Below, piece by piece: positions 46,930-55,892 of a DNA stretch of 64,000 nucleotides (position 1 is the first letter of the stretch; the number at the start of each line of letters is the position of its first letter). Both the position numbers and the translations under genes were made by a program. This DNA is from Streptomyces chumphonensis (GTDB lineage Bacteria; Actinomycetota; Actinomycetes; Streptomycetales; Streptomycetaceae), in the NCBI RefSeq assembly GCF_014779715.1, contig NZ_JACXYU010000003.1:1-64000 (forward strand). Direction: 5' to 3'. The notes beneath the pieces are model-generated. The model saw only the letters and a program-made list of their open reading frames with translations. It was not told the DNA's origin and ran no database searches.

Positions 46930-49900
46930 ATGTCTGGGTTTACGCATCTGCACGCCGTGTCCGGCTTCTCCGTCCGGTACGGCGCCTCCCACCCCGAGCG
47001 GCTGGCCGAGCGGGCCGCCGAGCGGGGCATGGACGCCCTCGCGCTGACCGACCGGGACACCCTGGCCGGTGCCGTGCGGTTCGCCGGAGCCTGTGAGAAG
47101 GCCGGCGTCCGCGCCGTGTACGGGGTCGAGCTCGCCGTCGCCGAACACCCCGGGGCCGGGGACCCGGGGGCGGCCCCCGGAGCACCGCGCCGGCGGACTC
47201 CCGCGCGCGGCGGAGCCTTCGTGGACGAGCCGGCCCAGCGCGTGGTGTTCCTGGCCCGGGACGGCGCGGCCGGCTGGGCCGAGCTGTGCCGGCTGGTGAG
47301 CGCCGCCCACCGGGGCACCACCGCCGGGGCCCACGCCGGCGCGGGGCGGCGTCCGGTGCTGGAGTGGGCCGACGTCCCGGCCTCGGGGGTGACGGTCCTG
47401 CTGGGCCCCGGTTCGGACGTCGGGCGCGCGCTGGCCGCCGGGCGGCCCGACCGCGCGGCCCGGCTGCTCGTGCCGTGGCGCGAGGTCTTCGGGGACGCCC
47501 TGCGTCTGGAGGTGGTCGGCTCCGCGCCGCGCCGGGAGGCCGCCCGCATGCTGGGGCTGGCCGCCGAGCAGGGCGTCGCCCCGGTGCTCACGAACGCCGT
47601 CCGGTACGCCGACCCCGGCCTCGGCCCCGTCGCCGACGTGCTGGACGCCGCCCGCACCCTCGTCCCCGTCGACCCCGCTCGCGGCCTGGACGGCGGCGAG
47701 CGCTGGCTCAAGGGGCCACGCGAGATGGCCCGGGTGGCGGAGGAGATCGCCGAGGCCGCCGGGTTCCGCCGGGACCTGGCGTACCGGCTGCTGGCCCGCA
47801 CCGAGGAGAGCGCCGCGCGGTGCCGCGTCGACTCCGGGGACGACCTGGGCGTCGGCAGCGCCCACTTCCCCGAGCCGTACCTGGTGGGCGCCGGGGCCCG
47901 GACCGCCGACCGGGTGCTGCGCTCGCGCTGCACCGCGCAGATGGCGGTCCGCCGCTACGACCGGGACCGCCACCGCTGGGACCGGCTGGAGCAGGAGCTG
48001 CGGATCATCGGGAACCACGGCTTCGCCACCTACTTCCTCACCGTCGCGCAGGTCGTCGACGACGTGCGGGCCCTGGGCATCCGGGTGGCGGCCCGGGGGT
48101 CGGGCGCCGGGTCGCTCGTCAACCACCTGCTCGGGATCAGCGCCGCCGACCCGGTGGAGCACGGCCTGCTGATGGAGCGGTTCCTCTCCGAGCACCGCGG
48201 AGCGCTGCCGGACATCGACGTCGACGTGGAGTCGGCGCGTCGCCTGGAGGTCTACCGGGCGATCTTCGAACGGTTCGGCGAGGAGCGGGTGGCGACCGTC
48301 GCCATGCCCGAGACCTACCGCGTCCGGCACGCCGTGCGGGACGTGGGCGCGGCCCTCGGCCTGGACCCGGCCGAGATCGACCGGCTCGCCAAGGCGTTCC
48401 CGCACATCCGGGCCCGGGACGCCCGCAGCGCCCTGGCGGAGCTGCCGGAGCTGCGCGGGGTGGATGTCGACCGGTACGGACCGAAGCTGTGGGACCTGGT
48501 GGAGTCGCTGGACGGCCTGGTGCGCGGCACGGCCATGCACCCGTGCGGTGTGCTGCTCTCCGACGCCCGCCTGCGCGCCCGCACCCCCGTGGTCCCCACC
48601 GGTGGCGAGGGTTTCGCGATGGCCCAGTTCGACAAGGACGACGTCGAGAAGCTCGGCCTGCTCAAGCTGGACGTGCTCGGGGTGCGGATGCAGTCCACGC
48701 TGGCGTACGCCGCCGCCGAGGTCGAGCGTGCCACCGGCCGCCGCGTCGACCTGGACGCCCTCGACGTCGCCGGGCCCGGCGACGAGCGGACGTACCGGCT
48801 GATCCGGTCCGCCGAGACGCTGGGCTGCTTCCAGATCGAGTCGCCGGGCCAGCGCGACCTGCTCGGCCGCCTCCAGCCGTCCACCTTCCACGACCTGGTG
48901 GTCGACATCAGCCTCTTCCGGCCGGGGCCCGTCGCCGCCGACATGGTGCGGCCCTTCATCGAGGCACGGCACGGCCGGACGGCCCCGACGTACCCGCACG
49001 AGGACCTGAAGGACGCCCTCGCCGAGACCTGCGGTGTGGTCGTCTTCCACGAGCAGGTCATCCGGATCGTGGACACGATGACGGGCTGCGGCAAGTCCTT
49101 CGCCGACGAGACCCGGCGGGCGCTGGCCGACCCCGGGCTCCAACCGCGCATCCGCGCCTGGTTCGAACGGGAGTCGGCCCGGCGCGGCTACGCCCCGGAG
49201 GTCGTCGCGCGGACCTGGGGCATCGTCGAGGCGTTCGGCGCGTACGGGTTCTGCAAGGCGCACGCCGTCGCGTTCGCCGTCCCCACCTACCAGTCGGCCT
49301 GGCTGAAGGCGCATCACCCGGCGGCGTTCTACGCGGGCGTGCTCACCCACGACCCGGGCATGTACCCCAAGCGGCTGCTGCTCGCGGACGCCCGGCGGCA
49401 CGGGGTGCCCGTGCTCCCGCTGGACGTGAACCGGTCCGACGTCGGCTATCGAATCGAACTGGAGTCCGAATCCCCTTCGGGGGAACGGCGTTGGGGCGTG
49501 CGGCTGGCGCTCGGCGAGGTGCGCGGCATCAGCGAGGCGGACGCCGCCCGCATCGCCGCCGGGCAGCCCTACCGCTCCCTGCACGACCTGCTCGAACGCG
49601 CCCGGCCGCCCCGGCCCGTCGCCGAGAACCTGGTCAAGGTCGGCGCCCTCGACGCCTTCGGGGACAACCGCCGCGACCTGCTCCTCCACCTCGCCGAACT
49701 CCACCGCGGCGGGCGGCGGGGGAGCGGTGCCGGGCAACTGCCCCTGACCGGGGAGGTCCACGCCACCGCCCCTCCTCCCGCGGGGCTGCCCGACCTCGAC
49801 CACGACGAACGGCTCGGCGCCGAGCTCGGCGTGCTCGGCATGGACGCCTCCCGCCACCTCATGACCGACCACCACGCCTTCCTCGGTGAACTCGGCGTCC

Positions 49901-50499
49901 GCCCCGCCCGCCGGCTCGCCACCGCCCGGCACGGCGAGACGGTCCTGGTGGCCGGGGCCAAGGTCGCCACCCAGACGCCACCGATCCGCTCGGGCAAGCG
50001 CGTCGTCTTCGTCACCCTCGACGACGGCACCGGCCTGACCGACCTGGCCTTCTTCGAGGACAGCCACGCCGCGTGCGCCCACACCGTCTTCCACTCCTGG
50101 CTGCTGCTGGTCCGCGGTGTGGTGCAGCGGCGCGGCCCGCGCAGCTTCAGCGTCGTCGGCGCCGCCGCCTGGGACCTGGCCGAGCTGGTCGAACTGCGCC
50201 GCGCCGGGGGCCTGGACGCCGTCGCCGCCCGGCTGGCCGAACCGCCCCCGGGGGCCGGGGAGGAACCGGGGGACGGCGCGCCGGACCGCCGCATCCGCAT
50301 GGCGACCGGCTACGCGATGCACCCCTGGGCCGACCTGCGGCCGGCCGGTGAGCCGCCCAAGAAGGCCGGACCCAAGAGCGTCGGCCCCGGGAGCGTCGAC
50401 CCCGGGGGCGCGGAGGGTCCCGGGGGCGCGGAGAGTCCCGCGAGCGCCGGGCGGGGCGGCCGCAAGCTGTGGCACTCCAGCCCCGGAAGCGCGGGGTGA
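46930..50499 (+). CDS. dnaE2: Error-prone DNA polymerase III alpha subunit DnaE2
   Basis: 1189 aa. Domains: PHP (1-about 200), polymerase palm and fingers (300-800) with catalytic aspartates in LPDIDVDVE and LKLDVLG, tandem HhH region, and an OB fold (LVAGAKVATQTPPIRSGKRV, FVTLDDGTGLTDLAFFED). It copies damaged DNA after SOS induction. The PHP metal site is degenerate: HLHAVS has Val where the second His is expected, and TDRD has Arg for His, so proofreading by PHP is unlikely. A low-complexity region (about 1145-1180) follows the OB fold. ATG 46930 has GAGGAG; an SOS box lies upstream and a Y-family gene follows 6 nt later. Confidence 0.94.
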   Translation: MSGFTHLHAVSGFSVRYGASHPERLAERAAERGMDALALTDRDTLAGAVRFAGACEKAGVRAVYGVELAVAEHPGAGDPGAAPGAPRRRTPARGGAFVDEPAQRVVFLARDGAAGWAELCRLVSAAHRGTTAGAHAGAGRRPVLEWADVPASGVTVLLGPGSDVGRALAAGRPDRAARLLVPWREVFGDALRLEVVGSAPRREAARMLGLAAEQGVAPVLTNAVRYADPGLGPVADVLDAARTLVPVDPARGLDGGERWLKGPREMARVAEEIAEAAGFRRDLAYRLLARTEESAARCRVDSGDDLGVGSAHFPEPYLVGAGARTADRVLRSRCTAQMAVRRYDRDRHRWDRLEQELRIIGNHGFATYFLTVAQVVDDVRALGIRVAARGSGAGSLVNHLLGISAADPVEHGLLMERFLSEHRGALPDIDVDVESARRLEVYRAIFERFGEERVATVAMPETYRVRHAVRDVGAALGLDPAEIDRLAKAFPHIRARDARSALAELPELRGVDVDRYGPKLWDLVESLDGLVRGTAMHPCGVLLSDARLRARTPVVPTGGEGFAMAQFDKDDVEKLGLLKLDVLGVRMQSTLAYAAAEVERATGRRVDLDALDVAGPGDERTYRLIRSAETLGCFQIESPGQRDLLGRLQPSTFHDLVVDISLFRPGPVAADMVRPFIEARHGRTAPTYPHEDLKDALAETCGVVVFHEQVIRIVDTMTGCGKSFADETRRALADPGLQPRIRAWFERESARRGYAPEVVARTWGIVEAFGAYGFCKAHAVAFAVPTYQSAWLKAHHPAAFYAGVLTHDPGMYPKRLLLADARRHGVPVLPLDVNRSDVGYRIELESESPSGERRWGVRLALGEVRGISEADAARIAAGQPYRSLHDLLERARPPRPVAENLVKVGALDAFGDNRRDLLLHLAELHRGGRRGSGAGQLPLTGEVHATAPPPAGLPDLDHDERLGAELGVLGMDASRHLMTDHHAFLGELGVRPARRLATARHGETVLVAGAKVATQTPPIRSGKRVVFVTLDDGTGLTDLAFFEDSHAACAHTVFHSWLLLVRGVVQRRGPRSFSVVGAAAWDLAELVELRRAGGLDAVAARLAEPPPGAGEEPGDGAPDRRIRMATGYAMHPWADLRPAGEPPKKAGPKSVGPGSVDPGGAEGPGGAESPASAGRGGRKLWHSSPGSAG

Positions 50500-50505
50500 T
50501 CGGCG

Positions 50506-51489
50506 ATGGGAGACGTGCTCTACGTCCACTTCGGCGCGGGCCGCACCGAGGAGTGCTACCCGCGCCTCCTCGACCTGCTCGCCGACATCACCCCCGTCGT
50601 GCAGGCGCTGCCGCCGGACGCCGCCCTCGCCGACGTGCGCGGCGCCCTGCGGTACTTCGGGCGGACGGCACCGGAGCTGGCCGAGCTGGTGCGGGTCCGC
50701 GCCCTGGCCCACCACGGCGTCCACTGCACCGTGGGCGTCGGCGGGAACCCGCTGCTGGCCCGGATGGCCGCGCACGACGGGCCGCCCGGCCGGGTGCGGA
50801 CCGTGCCCGACGAGCCGGGCGCCGTCACCGCCTTCCTGGCGCCCAAGCCGGTCGCCGCCCTGCACGGCGTCGGCCCCGCGACCGCCCGGAGCCTCGGCGC
50901 CTACGGGCTGGACACCGTGGGACGCGTCGCCGCCGCGCCGCCCGCGACCCTCCAGCGCATCCTGGGCGCCGCGCCCGCCCGGCGCCTGCGGGCCCGGGCC
51001 CTGGGCGAGGACCCCACCCCCGTCGTGCCCAGCGCGCCGGCCCGCTCGGCCTCGGCCGAACACCGCTTCGGCCGCGACGAGGTGGACGCGGACGTCCGCC
51101 GCCGGGCGTTGCTGACCCTCGCCGACGACCTCGGGTTCCGGATGCGCGACGACGCCCAGGTGGCCCGCGCGCTGACCCTCACCGTCCGGTACGCCGACCG
51201 CTCCACGACGACCCGCACCCGCGCCCTGCCCGAGCCGACCGCCCACACCCCGGCGCTGACCGCGCTGGCCTACGCGCTGCACGACGCGCTCGGCCTCCAG
51301 CGGGCCCGCGTCCGGGCGCTGGCGCTGCGCGCCGAGGACCTGACGGCGGCCGACCTCGCCTCCCGTCAGCTCTCCCTCGACCCCCGGGCGGAGAAGGCCC
51401 GCCGCGCGGAGGCCGCCGCCGACCGGGCCCGGCGCCGCTTCGGTGCGGACGCCGCCCACCCGGCGGGCCGGCTCGGCGACGCGGCGTGA
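50506..51489 (+). CDS. Truncated, probably non-catalytic Y-family polymerase (ImuB-like)
   Basis: 327 aa, against 400 or more for DinB. The palm N-terminus (normally with the first metal-binding Asp) is absent, and the SxDEAFLDV motif is changed to PPDAALADV, losing the catalytic Glu. The thumb (KPVAALHGVGPATARSLGA, a HhH) and little finger (SASAEHRFGRDEVDADV) are intact. QLSLDP near residue 290 resembles a beta-clamp binding motif (QLxLF). In mycobacteria a dead Y-family protein, ImuB, recruits DnaE2 to the clamp; cotranscription here (6-nt gap) suggests the same role. No imuA' homologue is seen. Confidence 0.88.
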   Translation: MGDVLYVHFGAGRTEECYPRLLDLLADITPVVQALPPDAALADVRGALRYFGRTAPELAELVRVRALAHHGVHCTVGVGGNPLLARMAAHDGPPGRVRTVPDEPGAVTAFLAPKPVAALHGVGPATARSLGAYGLDTVGRVAAAPPATLQRILGAAPARRLRARALGEDPTPVVPSAPARSASAEHRFGRDEVDADVRRRALLTLADDLGFRMRDDAQVARALTLTVRYADRSTTTRTRALPEPTAHTPALTALAYALHDALGLQRARVRALALRAEDLTAADLASRQLSLDPRAEKARRAEAAADRARRRFGADAAHPAGRLGDAA

Positions 51490-51557
51490 CCCGCCGGTAC
51501 GCGGACGTGCGCGGGGGCCCGGCGAGGGCGCGGCTCGCCGGGCGGCCCGGGTCGGGA

Positions 51558-51584
51558 CGGGCGGGCCGGGGCCCGGCCCGCCCG
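51558..51584. terminator. Palindromic GC-rich terminator
   Basis: A 13-bp inverted repeat (51558-51570 with 51572-51584), with only one unpaired central base, between convergent genes. The actual loop must open a few pairs. Confidence 0.6.
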
Positions 51585-51586
51585 CG

Positions 51587-52609
51587 TCAGGCGCGGTGGC
51601 GCCCCAGCGCGCGACGGCGCAGCGTCAGCGCGACGACGCCGGTGCCGAGCGCGAGCGCCGCCGCGCCGCCGACGGCCAGGGTGCCGGTGGCGTCCTCGCC
51701 GCCGGTCTCGGCGAGGTGCGCCTCGTCCCGCTGTCCCACCGGCTCCGTGCCGTCACCGAGCGGCTCGGGACCCTCGTCCTTGCTGTGGCCGCTGTGCTCC
51801 GGTGCGTCCGGACCGTCACCGCCGTGTCCGTCGTGGCTGACGCTCGACCGGTCGCGGCCCTCCTCGATCTGCTCCCGCGTCGGGGCCGCGGGCGCCTCGG
51901 TCTCCGCCGCGGCCTCCTCCGCCCCGGCGCCGGGTTCCTCGGCGCCGGGTTCACCGGCCGGGGCGCTCTCGCCGCCGAACGTCACGTCCGAGCAGGTGTA
52001 GAAGGCCTCCGGACTGTCCGAGCGCTGCCAGACGCTGTAGATCAGGTGCCGCCCCGACTTCTCGGGGACGTCCCCGGTGAAGACGTAGGCACCTTCGCTC
52101 AGCTTCGGGTCGGTGACCGCCACGAACGGCTCCGGCTCCAGGTCCGCCCAGGTCAGCGGCTGCGTCGGGTCGTAGCCGTCGCGGGTCACGTACAGCTCGA
52201 TGGAACCCCGGTGCGGTGCCGTCGCCGTGTACCGGAAGGTGCGCTCACCGCTGTTCAGCGCCGTGGCGGGCCAGTCGGCACGCGGCAGGTCCAGCCCCAG
52301 GTACTTCTCCCGGCCCGCCGAGCACAGCTCGCCGTCCGGGATGATCTCGCGGTGGCGGCCGGCCGCGTCACCGATGTTCACCTCGTTCCAGTCGTAGAAC
52401 GGCTGGGTCCCGCCGGCCGCGACGGCGGCCCGGCAGGCCGCCGAGTCCGGGCTCTCGGGGCCCTCCGCGTAGCAGGCCGCCACCCGGCTGACCGGGTCCG
52501 ACATCGAGCCGTGGGCGAGGGCGGGCGTCGCGGTGAGGCCGGTGAGCGCGAGCGGGGCCACCCCGAGCACGGTGAGGGCGGCGGCCTTGCGGCTGCGGCG
52601 AGCGGTCAT
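51587..52609 (-). CDS. Sortase-anchored AA10 lytic polysaccharide monooxygenase
   Basis: 340 aa. The signal peptide ends at ALA so that His33 (HGSMSDP) becomes the mature N-terminus, first ligand of the copper histidine brace; the second is likely His86 in GRHREIIPDG. The catalytic domain ends near CSDVTFGG (about 218). A 75-residue linker rich in E, A, P and H leads to LAETG (299-303), a hydrophobic span and RRR, a class E sortase signal. It should oxidise cellulose or chitin-like glycans while fixed to the wall. There is no separate carbohydrate-binding module. Confidence 0.92.
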   Translation of the reverse strand: MTARRSRKAAALTVLGVAPLALTGLTATPALAHGSMSDPVSRVAACYAEGPESPDSAACRAAVAAGGTQPFYDWNEVNIGDAAGRHREIIPDGELCSAGREKYLGLDLPRADWPATALNSGERTFRYTATAPHRGSIELYVTRDGYDPTQPLTWADLEPEPFVAVTDPKLSEGAYVFTGDVPEKSGRHLIYSVWQRSDSPEAFYTCSDVTFGGESAPAGEPGAEEPGAGAEEAAAETEAPAAPTREQIEEGRDRSSVSHDGHGGDGPDAPEHSGHSKDEGPEPLGDGTEPVGQRDEAHLAETGGEDATGTLAVGGAAALALGTGVVALTLRRRALGRHRA

Positions 52610-52839
52610 CGTCGGGCTCCTTCATGAGGGTTCAGGCAGGGGTGGGGGGTCGGAGGACGGCCGGTGGGGCGGCCACCGGGCGGCGGCCCGGGCCGTCGAA
52701 CTCCGCCTGACGAGAGGCACGTTAACCACGCCCACCAGCGCGATCGGGCCGTTTCGCGGCCTGTGGGGCGTTCCTTATGGTCCGCTTAAGGGGCCGCTGA
52801 AAGCCGGTTGACGTCAAAGCCGTGTGCGAGGCTGCCACC

Positions 52840-53400
52840 ATGACGACCCGGCACATCGCCCTGCTGCGTGGCATCAACGTCGGCGGGGTCAGGATCAGCA
52901 TGGCCCAGCAGCGCCACCTCGCCGAGGCGCTGGGTTTCACCGACGTCCGGGTCCTCCTGCAGACCGGCAACCTCGTCCTGTCCGCGCCCGGGGACGCCAC
53001 GCCGGCCCAGGTCGCCGCCGCGCTGACCGCCCGGATCGAGGCCGACCACGGAGCCCCCGTCCCCGTCGTCACCCGCACGCCCTCGGAACTGGCCGCCGAG
53101 CTCGCCGCGAACCCCTACCCGGAGGCCACCGACGTCCCCGCCTCCCTGCACTGCGTCTTCCTCTCCGCGCCGCCGGAGCCGGCCGTCCGCGGCGCCCTCG
53201 ACACCCTCGGCGCCGAGGGCGCCGCGTCCCCGAACTCCTTCCGCCTCCTGGGCCGGACCCTCTACCTGCACTGCCCCGACGGCATCGGCCGCTCCAGGCT
53301 CGCCGCCCGGGCGATCCGCGCCGTCGAACGCGGCGGCGTCACCGCGACGGCGCGCAACTGGAACACCGCCACCCGGCTGCTCGCCCTCGCCCGGAGCTGA
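52840..53400 (+). CDS. DUF1697 family protein
   Basis: 186 aa. The family pattern is complete: MTTRHIALLRGINVGG, VRISMAQQRHLAEALGF, LQTGNLVLSA, and TARNWNTATRLLAL at the C-terminus. Function unknown. Soluble. ATG 52840 is preceded 6 nt upstream by GAGGCT, a possible -10 of a leaderless promoter; no Shine-Dalgarno is visible. The ATG at 52822 (six extra residues) is less likely. Confidence 0.9.
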   Translation: MTTRHIALLRGINVGGVRISMAQQRHLAEALGFTDVRVLLQTGNLVLSAPGDATPAQVAAALTARIEADHGAPVPVVTRTPSELAAELAANPYPEATDVPASLHCVFLSAPPEPAVRGALDTLGAEGAASPNSFRLLGRTLYLHCPDGIGRSRLAARAIRAVERGGVTATARNWNTATRLLALARS

Positions 53401-53612
53401 CGGGCCCGCCGGCCCGGGCCCGCCCGCCGGAGGGGCGGCCGCCTACTCCATCGGAGCCCGGAACCCCTCGGCCTAACGGGTGAGCTGTCGGAATGGCACC
53501 CGGGAGCCGTCCGCCGGGCCGCTCATGCTCATGACGACACGTGGAGTCGAGCGACCGGCGGTGTGCCGTACCCCGGTGCCGCCCGCGATGACCTGACCCA
53601 AGAGGAGAATCC

Positions 53613-54023
53613 GTGCTGAAGTCCATGAAGACGACCGTCGCGTTGACGGCCGGCGCCCTGGCGCTCGGGGTGCTGGGTGCCGCACCCGCCCTGGCCGACG
53701 AGGAGCAGCCGCAGACGTCCGGTACGACGCAGGCCGCCCCCGAGGCCGCCGTCGAGGAGACCGCCGACCACACGGCGGAGGCCGCTTCCCACGTCCGCTG
53801 GGGCAAGGTCGTCACCTGGCGCGGCGTCAACATCCGCAGCAAGCCGACCACCCACTCGAAGGTGCTGGGCGCCTACCCGTACCACGCCAAGATCAAGATC
53901 GCCTGCAAGGTCAAGGGCCAGAACATCGACGGCAACAACCGTTGGTACAAGCTCTACGACCGCAAGGGCTGGGTGACCGCCCGCTACGTGAAGAACCTCG
54001 ACTACATCCCGTGGTGCCGCTGA
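53613..54023 (+). CDS. Secreted SH3-domain protein
   Basis: 136 aa. Signal peptide (MKTTVALTAGALALGVLG, cleaved after ALA, residue 28), a 30-residue acidic spacer, then a bacterial SH3 domain: TWRGVNIRSKPTTHSKVLGA, then NRWYKLYDRKGWVTARYV. Cys in KIACKVKG and in the final WCR may form a disulfide. Such small proteins bind cell wall or act outside the cell; no enzyme domain is attached. GTG 53613 follows GAGGAG. Confidence 0.87.
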   Translation: MLKSMKTTVALTAGALALGVLGAAPALADEEQPQTSGTTQAAPEAAVEETADHTAEAASHVRWGKVVTWRGVNIRSKPTTHSKVLGAYPYHAKIKIACKVKGQNIDGNNRWYKLYDRKGWVTARYVKNLDYIPWCR

Positions 54024-54041
54024 CCGGTACGCACGCGGGCC

Positions 54042-54083
54042 GACGGGGTCCGGTAGGCGGGGTGCCGCCTACCGGACCCCGTC
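54042..54083 (+). terminator. 19-bp perfect terminator
   Basis: A perfect 19-bp stem (54042-54060 with 54065-54083) and 4-base loop GGTG, 18 nt after the stop of the SH3 gene. Confidence 0.88.
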
Positions 54084-54222
54084 CGGCTGCCCGCTCCCGA
54101 CAACGCCGGGGCCCGATCGGGCCGGGCGCCGCGGGCCTCTATCGTCTTCGGCGGGACCGCGCGCCGACCCATGCGGCGCCCGCCCGCGCCGTCCGCCCGC
54201 CCCAGCCCGCAGGAGAGCCCCC

Positions 54223-54594
54223 TTGGCGCCGCACCTCACCATCGACCCCATGTCGGCCACCGCCCCCTACGAGCAGGTGCGTGGCCAGATCGCCGAGCAG
54301 GCCCGCTCGGGCCGGCTCCCGGTCGGCCACCGGCTGCCGACGGTGCGCGGGCTCGCCGCCGAACTCGGCCTCGCGGCGAACACGGTGGCCAAGGCGTACC
54401 GCGCGCTGGAGGCCGACGGCGTGATCGAGACGCGCGGCCGGGCCGGCACCTTCGTCGCGGCCGCCGGGGACGCCGCGTCCCGGGCCGCCGCCGAGGCCGC
54501 CCAGAACTACGCGCGCCACGTGCGGCGTCTCGGCCTGGACCACGACGCGGCCCTCACCGCCGCCCGCGAGGCCCTTCGCGCCGTCTACGACTGA
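54223..54594 (+). CDS. Short GntR-family regulator (YtrA type)
   Basis: 123 aa from TTG with AGGAG 7 nt upstream; ATG 54250 is an alternative. Winged helix: PYEQVRGQIAEQARSGRLPV, LPTVRGLAAELGLAANTVAK, GVIETRGRAGTFV. Only a short helical tail (about 45 residues) follows, as in YtrA-type members, which usually control ABC transporter operons. No transporter is adjacent; it converges closely (30 nt) with the AAA ATPase gene. Confidence 0.88.
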   Translation: MAPHLTIDPMSATAPYEQVRGQIAEQARSGRLPVGHRLPTVRGLAAELGLAANTVAKAYRALEADGVIETRGRAGTFVAAAGDAASRAAAEAAQNYARHVRRLGLDHDAALTAAREALRAVYD

Positions 54595-54624
54595 GACCTC
54601 CCGGCCTGCGCCCGTGCGGGGCAC

Positions 54625-55815
54625 TCACAGGTACAGGCCCTCGGGGGTGGGGGTGGTCTGGACGGGGACGCCGGCCGGCGCCGAGCCGCGCCGCAGCGCG
54701 TAGAGCTCGGCGAGCGTGGCGCCGTCCGGGCCGACGCCCTCCCCGGTGCCCAGCCAGCCCACCGCCTCGGCCCGGGTCAGCGGGCCCACCTCGACGCGGG
54801 CCAGGCAGCGGCCGGGGCGTACGACGGCGGGGTGCAGCCGTTCCAGGTCCTCGTTGGTGGTGATGCCGACGAGGACGTTGCGGCCCTGGCCGAGCAGACC
54901 GTCCGTCAGGTTCAGCAGCCGGGACAGCGCCTGGCCCGCCGCGTGCTTGGCCTCCCCGCGGATCAGTTCGTCGCAGTCCTCCAGGAGGAGCAGCCGCCAG
55001 CGGCCGGTGCCGCCCTCGCCGTCGTCCTCCCCGATGGCGATGTCCATGAGGTAGCCGATGTCGTTGAACAGCCGCTCCGGGTCCAGGACGCAGTCCACCT
55101 GGCACCACTCCCGCCAGGAGCGGGCCAGGGTGCGCAGGGCGGACGTCTTGCCGGTGCCGGGCGGGCCGTGCAGGAGGAGCAGCCGACCGCTGATGTCGTC
55201 CGGGGTGAGCTTCATGAGGCCGCCCAGCGCGTCGGCGACCGGTGCGGTGTAGTTGTCCCGCACCTCGTCCCAGGACGCGGCCGCGATCTGCCGGGTGGTG
55301 CGGATCGCGCCGCGCAGGGGCGAGACGTACCAGAACCCCATGGGGACGTCGGCCGGTTGCGGCTCCGGCTCGTCGGCGGCGTCCTCCAGCGCCTGGCCGA
55401 GCCGCTCGTCGGCCAGTTCCCGGCTCACCGCCGTCACCGTGACGTCGGCCCGGCGCGGCCACCGGGAGACCAGGGCGGTCCAGCCGTCGCCCTCGGCGAG
55501 CGTGCAGCGGCGGTCGCCCTCGCGGGATTCGCGCAGCACCCGGGCGCCGGGCGGCAGCAGGGTGCTGGTCCGCTTGGTGCGTTCCAGGGACCGGCCCCGG
55601 GCGAAGGGCTGCGTGCCGGTGACGAACCGGCTCAGGAACAGGGCGTCGATGACGTCGGCCGGTGAGTCGGCGTCGTCCATGGTCAGGCGGATGGGCAGGC
55701 CGTCCTCGGGCGGCGTGGCGGCGGGGAGGGAGGCCGCCGGCGGCGCGGACGCCGGGTCGGCTTCGGTCGCTTCGCTGCTGCTGGGCTCCTGGGGCGCGTT
55801 GGGCATGCGGTCCAT
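54625..55815 (-). CDS. AAA ATPase with N-terminal DUF5925-like domain
   Basis: 396 aa. Residues 1-50 are low complexity; 55-170 form an actinobacterial domain (LPIRLTMDDADSPADVIDAL, then WTALVSRWPRRADVTVTAVS). The AAA module has Walker A LHGPPGTGKTSALRTLA, Walker B LLLLEDCDELI, and PAVVRPGRCLARVE with the arginine finger pair of classic AAA proteins. It is probably a hexameric remodelling ATPase; substrate unknown. ATG 55815 or ATG 55806 may be the start, neither with a strong ribosome site. A small membrane-protein gene lies upstream on the same strand, 77 bp away. Confidence 0.86.
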   Translation of the reverse strand: MDRMPNAPQEPSSSEATEADPASAPPAASLPAATPPEDGLPIRLTMDDADSPADVIDALFLSRFVTGTQPFARGRSLERTKRTSTLLPPGARVLRESREGDRRCTLAEGDGWTALVSRWPRRADVTVTAVSRELADERLGQALEDAADEPEPQPADVPMGFWYVSPLRGAIRTTRQIAAASWDEVRDNYTAPVADALGGLMKLTPDDISGRLLLLHGPPGTGKTSALRTLARSWREWCQVDCVLDPERLFNDIGYLMDIAIGEDDGEGGTGRWRLLLLEDCDELIRGEAKHAAGQALSRLLNLTDGLLGQGRNVLVGITTNEDLERLHPAVVRPGRCLARVEVGPLTRAEAVGWLGTGEGVGPDGATLAELYALRRGSAPAGVPVQTTPTPEGLYL

Positions 55816-55892
55816 GATCCGGCACGGCGCGGCACGACGCACCCGTGTTTCCCGGGTCGTTTCCGCGCGGGGCTCCGCCGTGCGGCCGGTGG

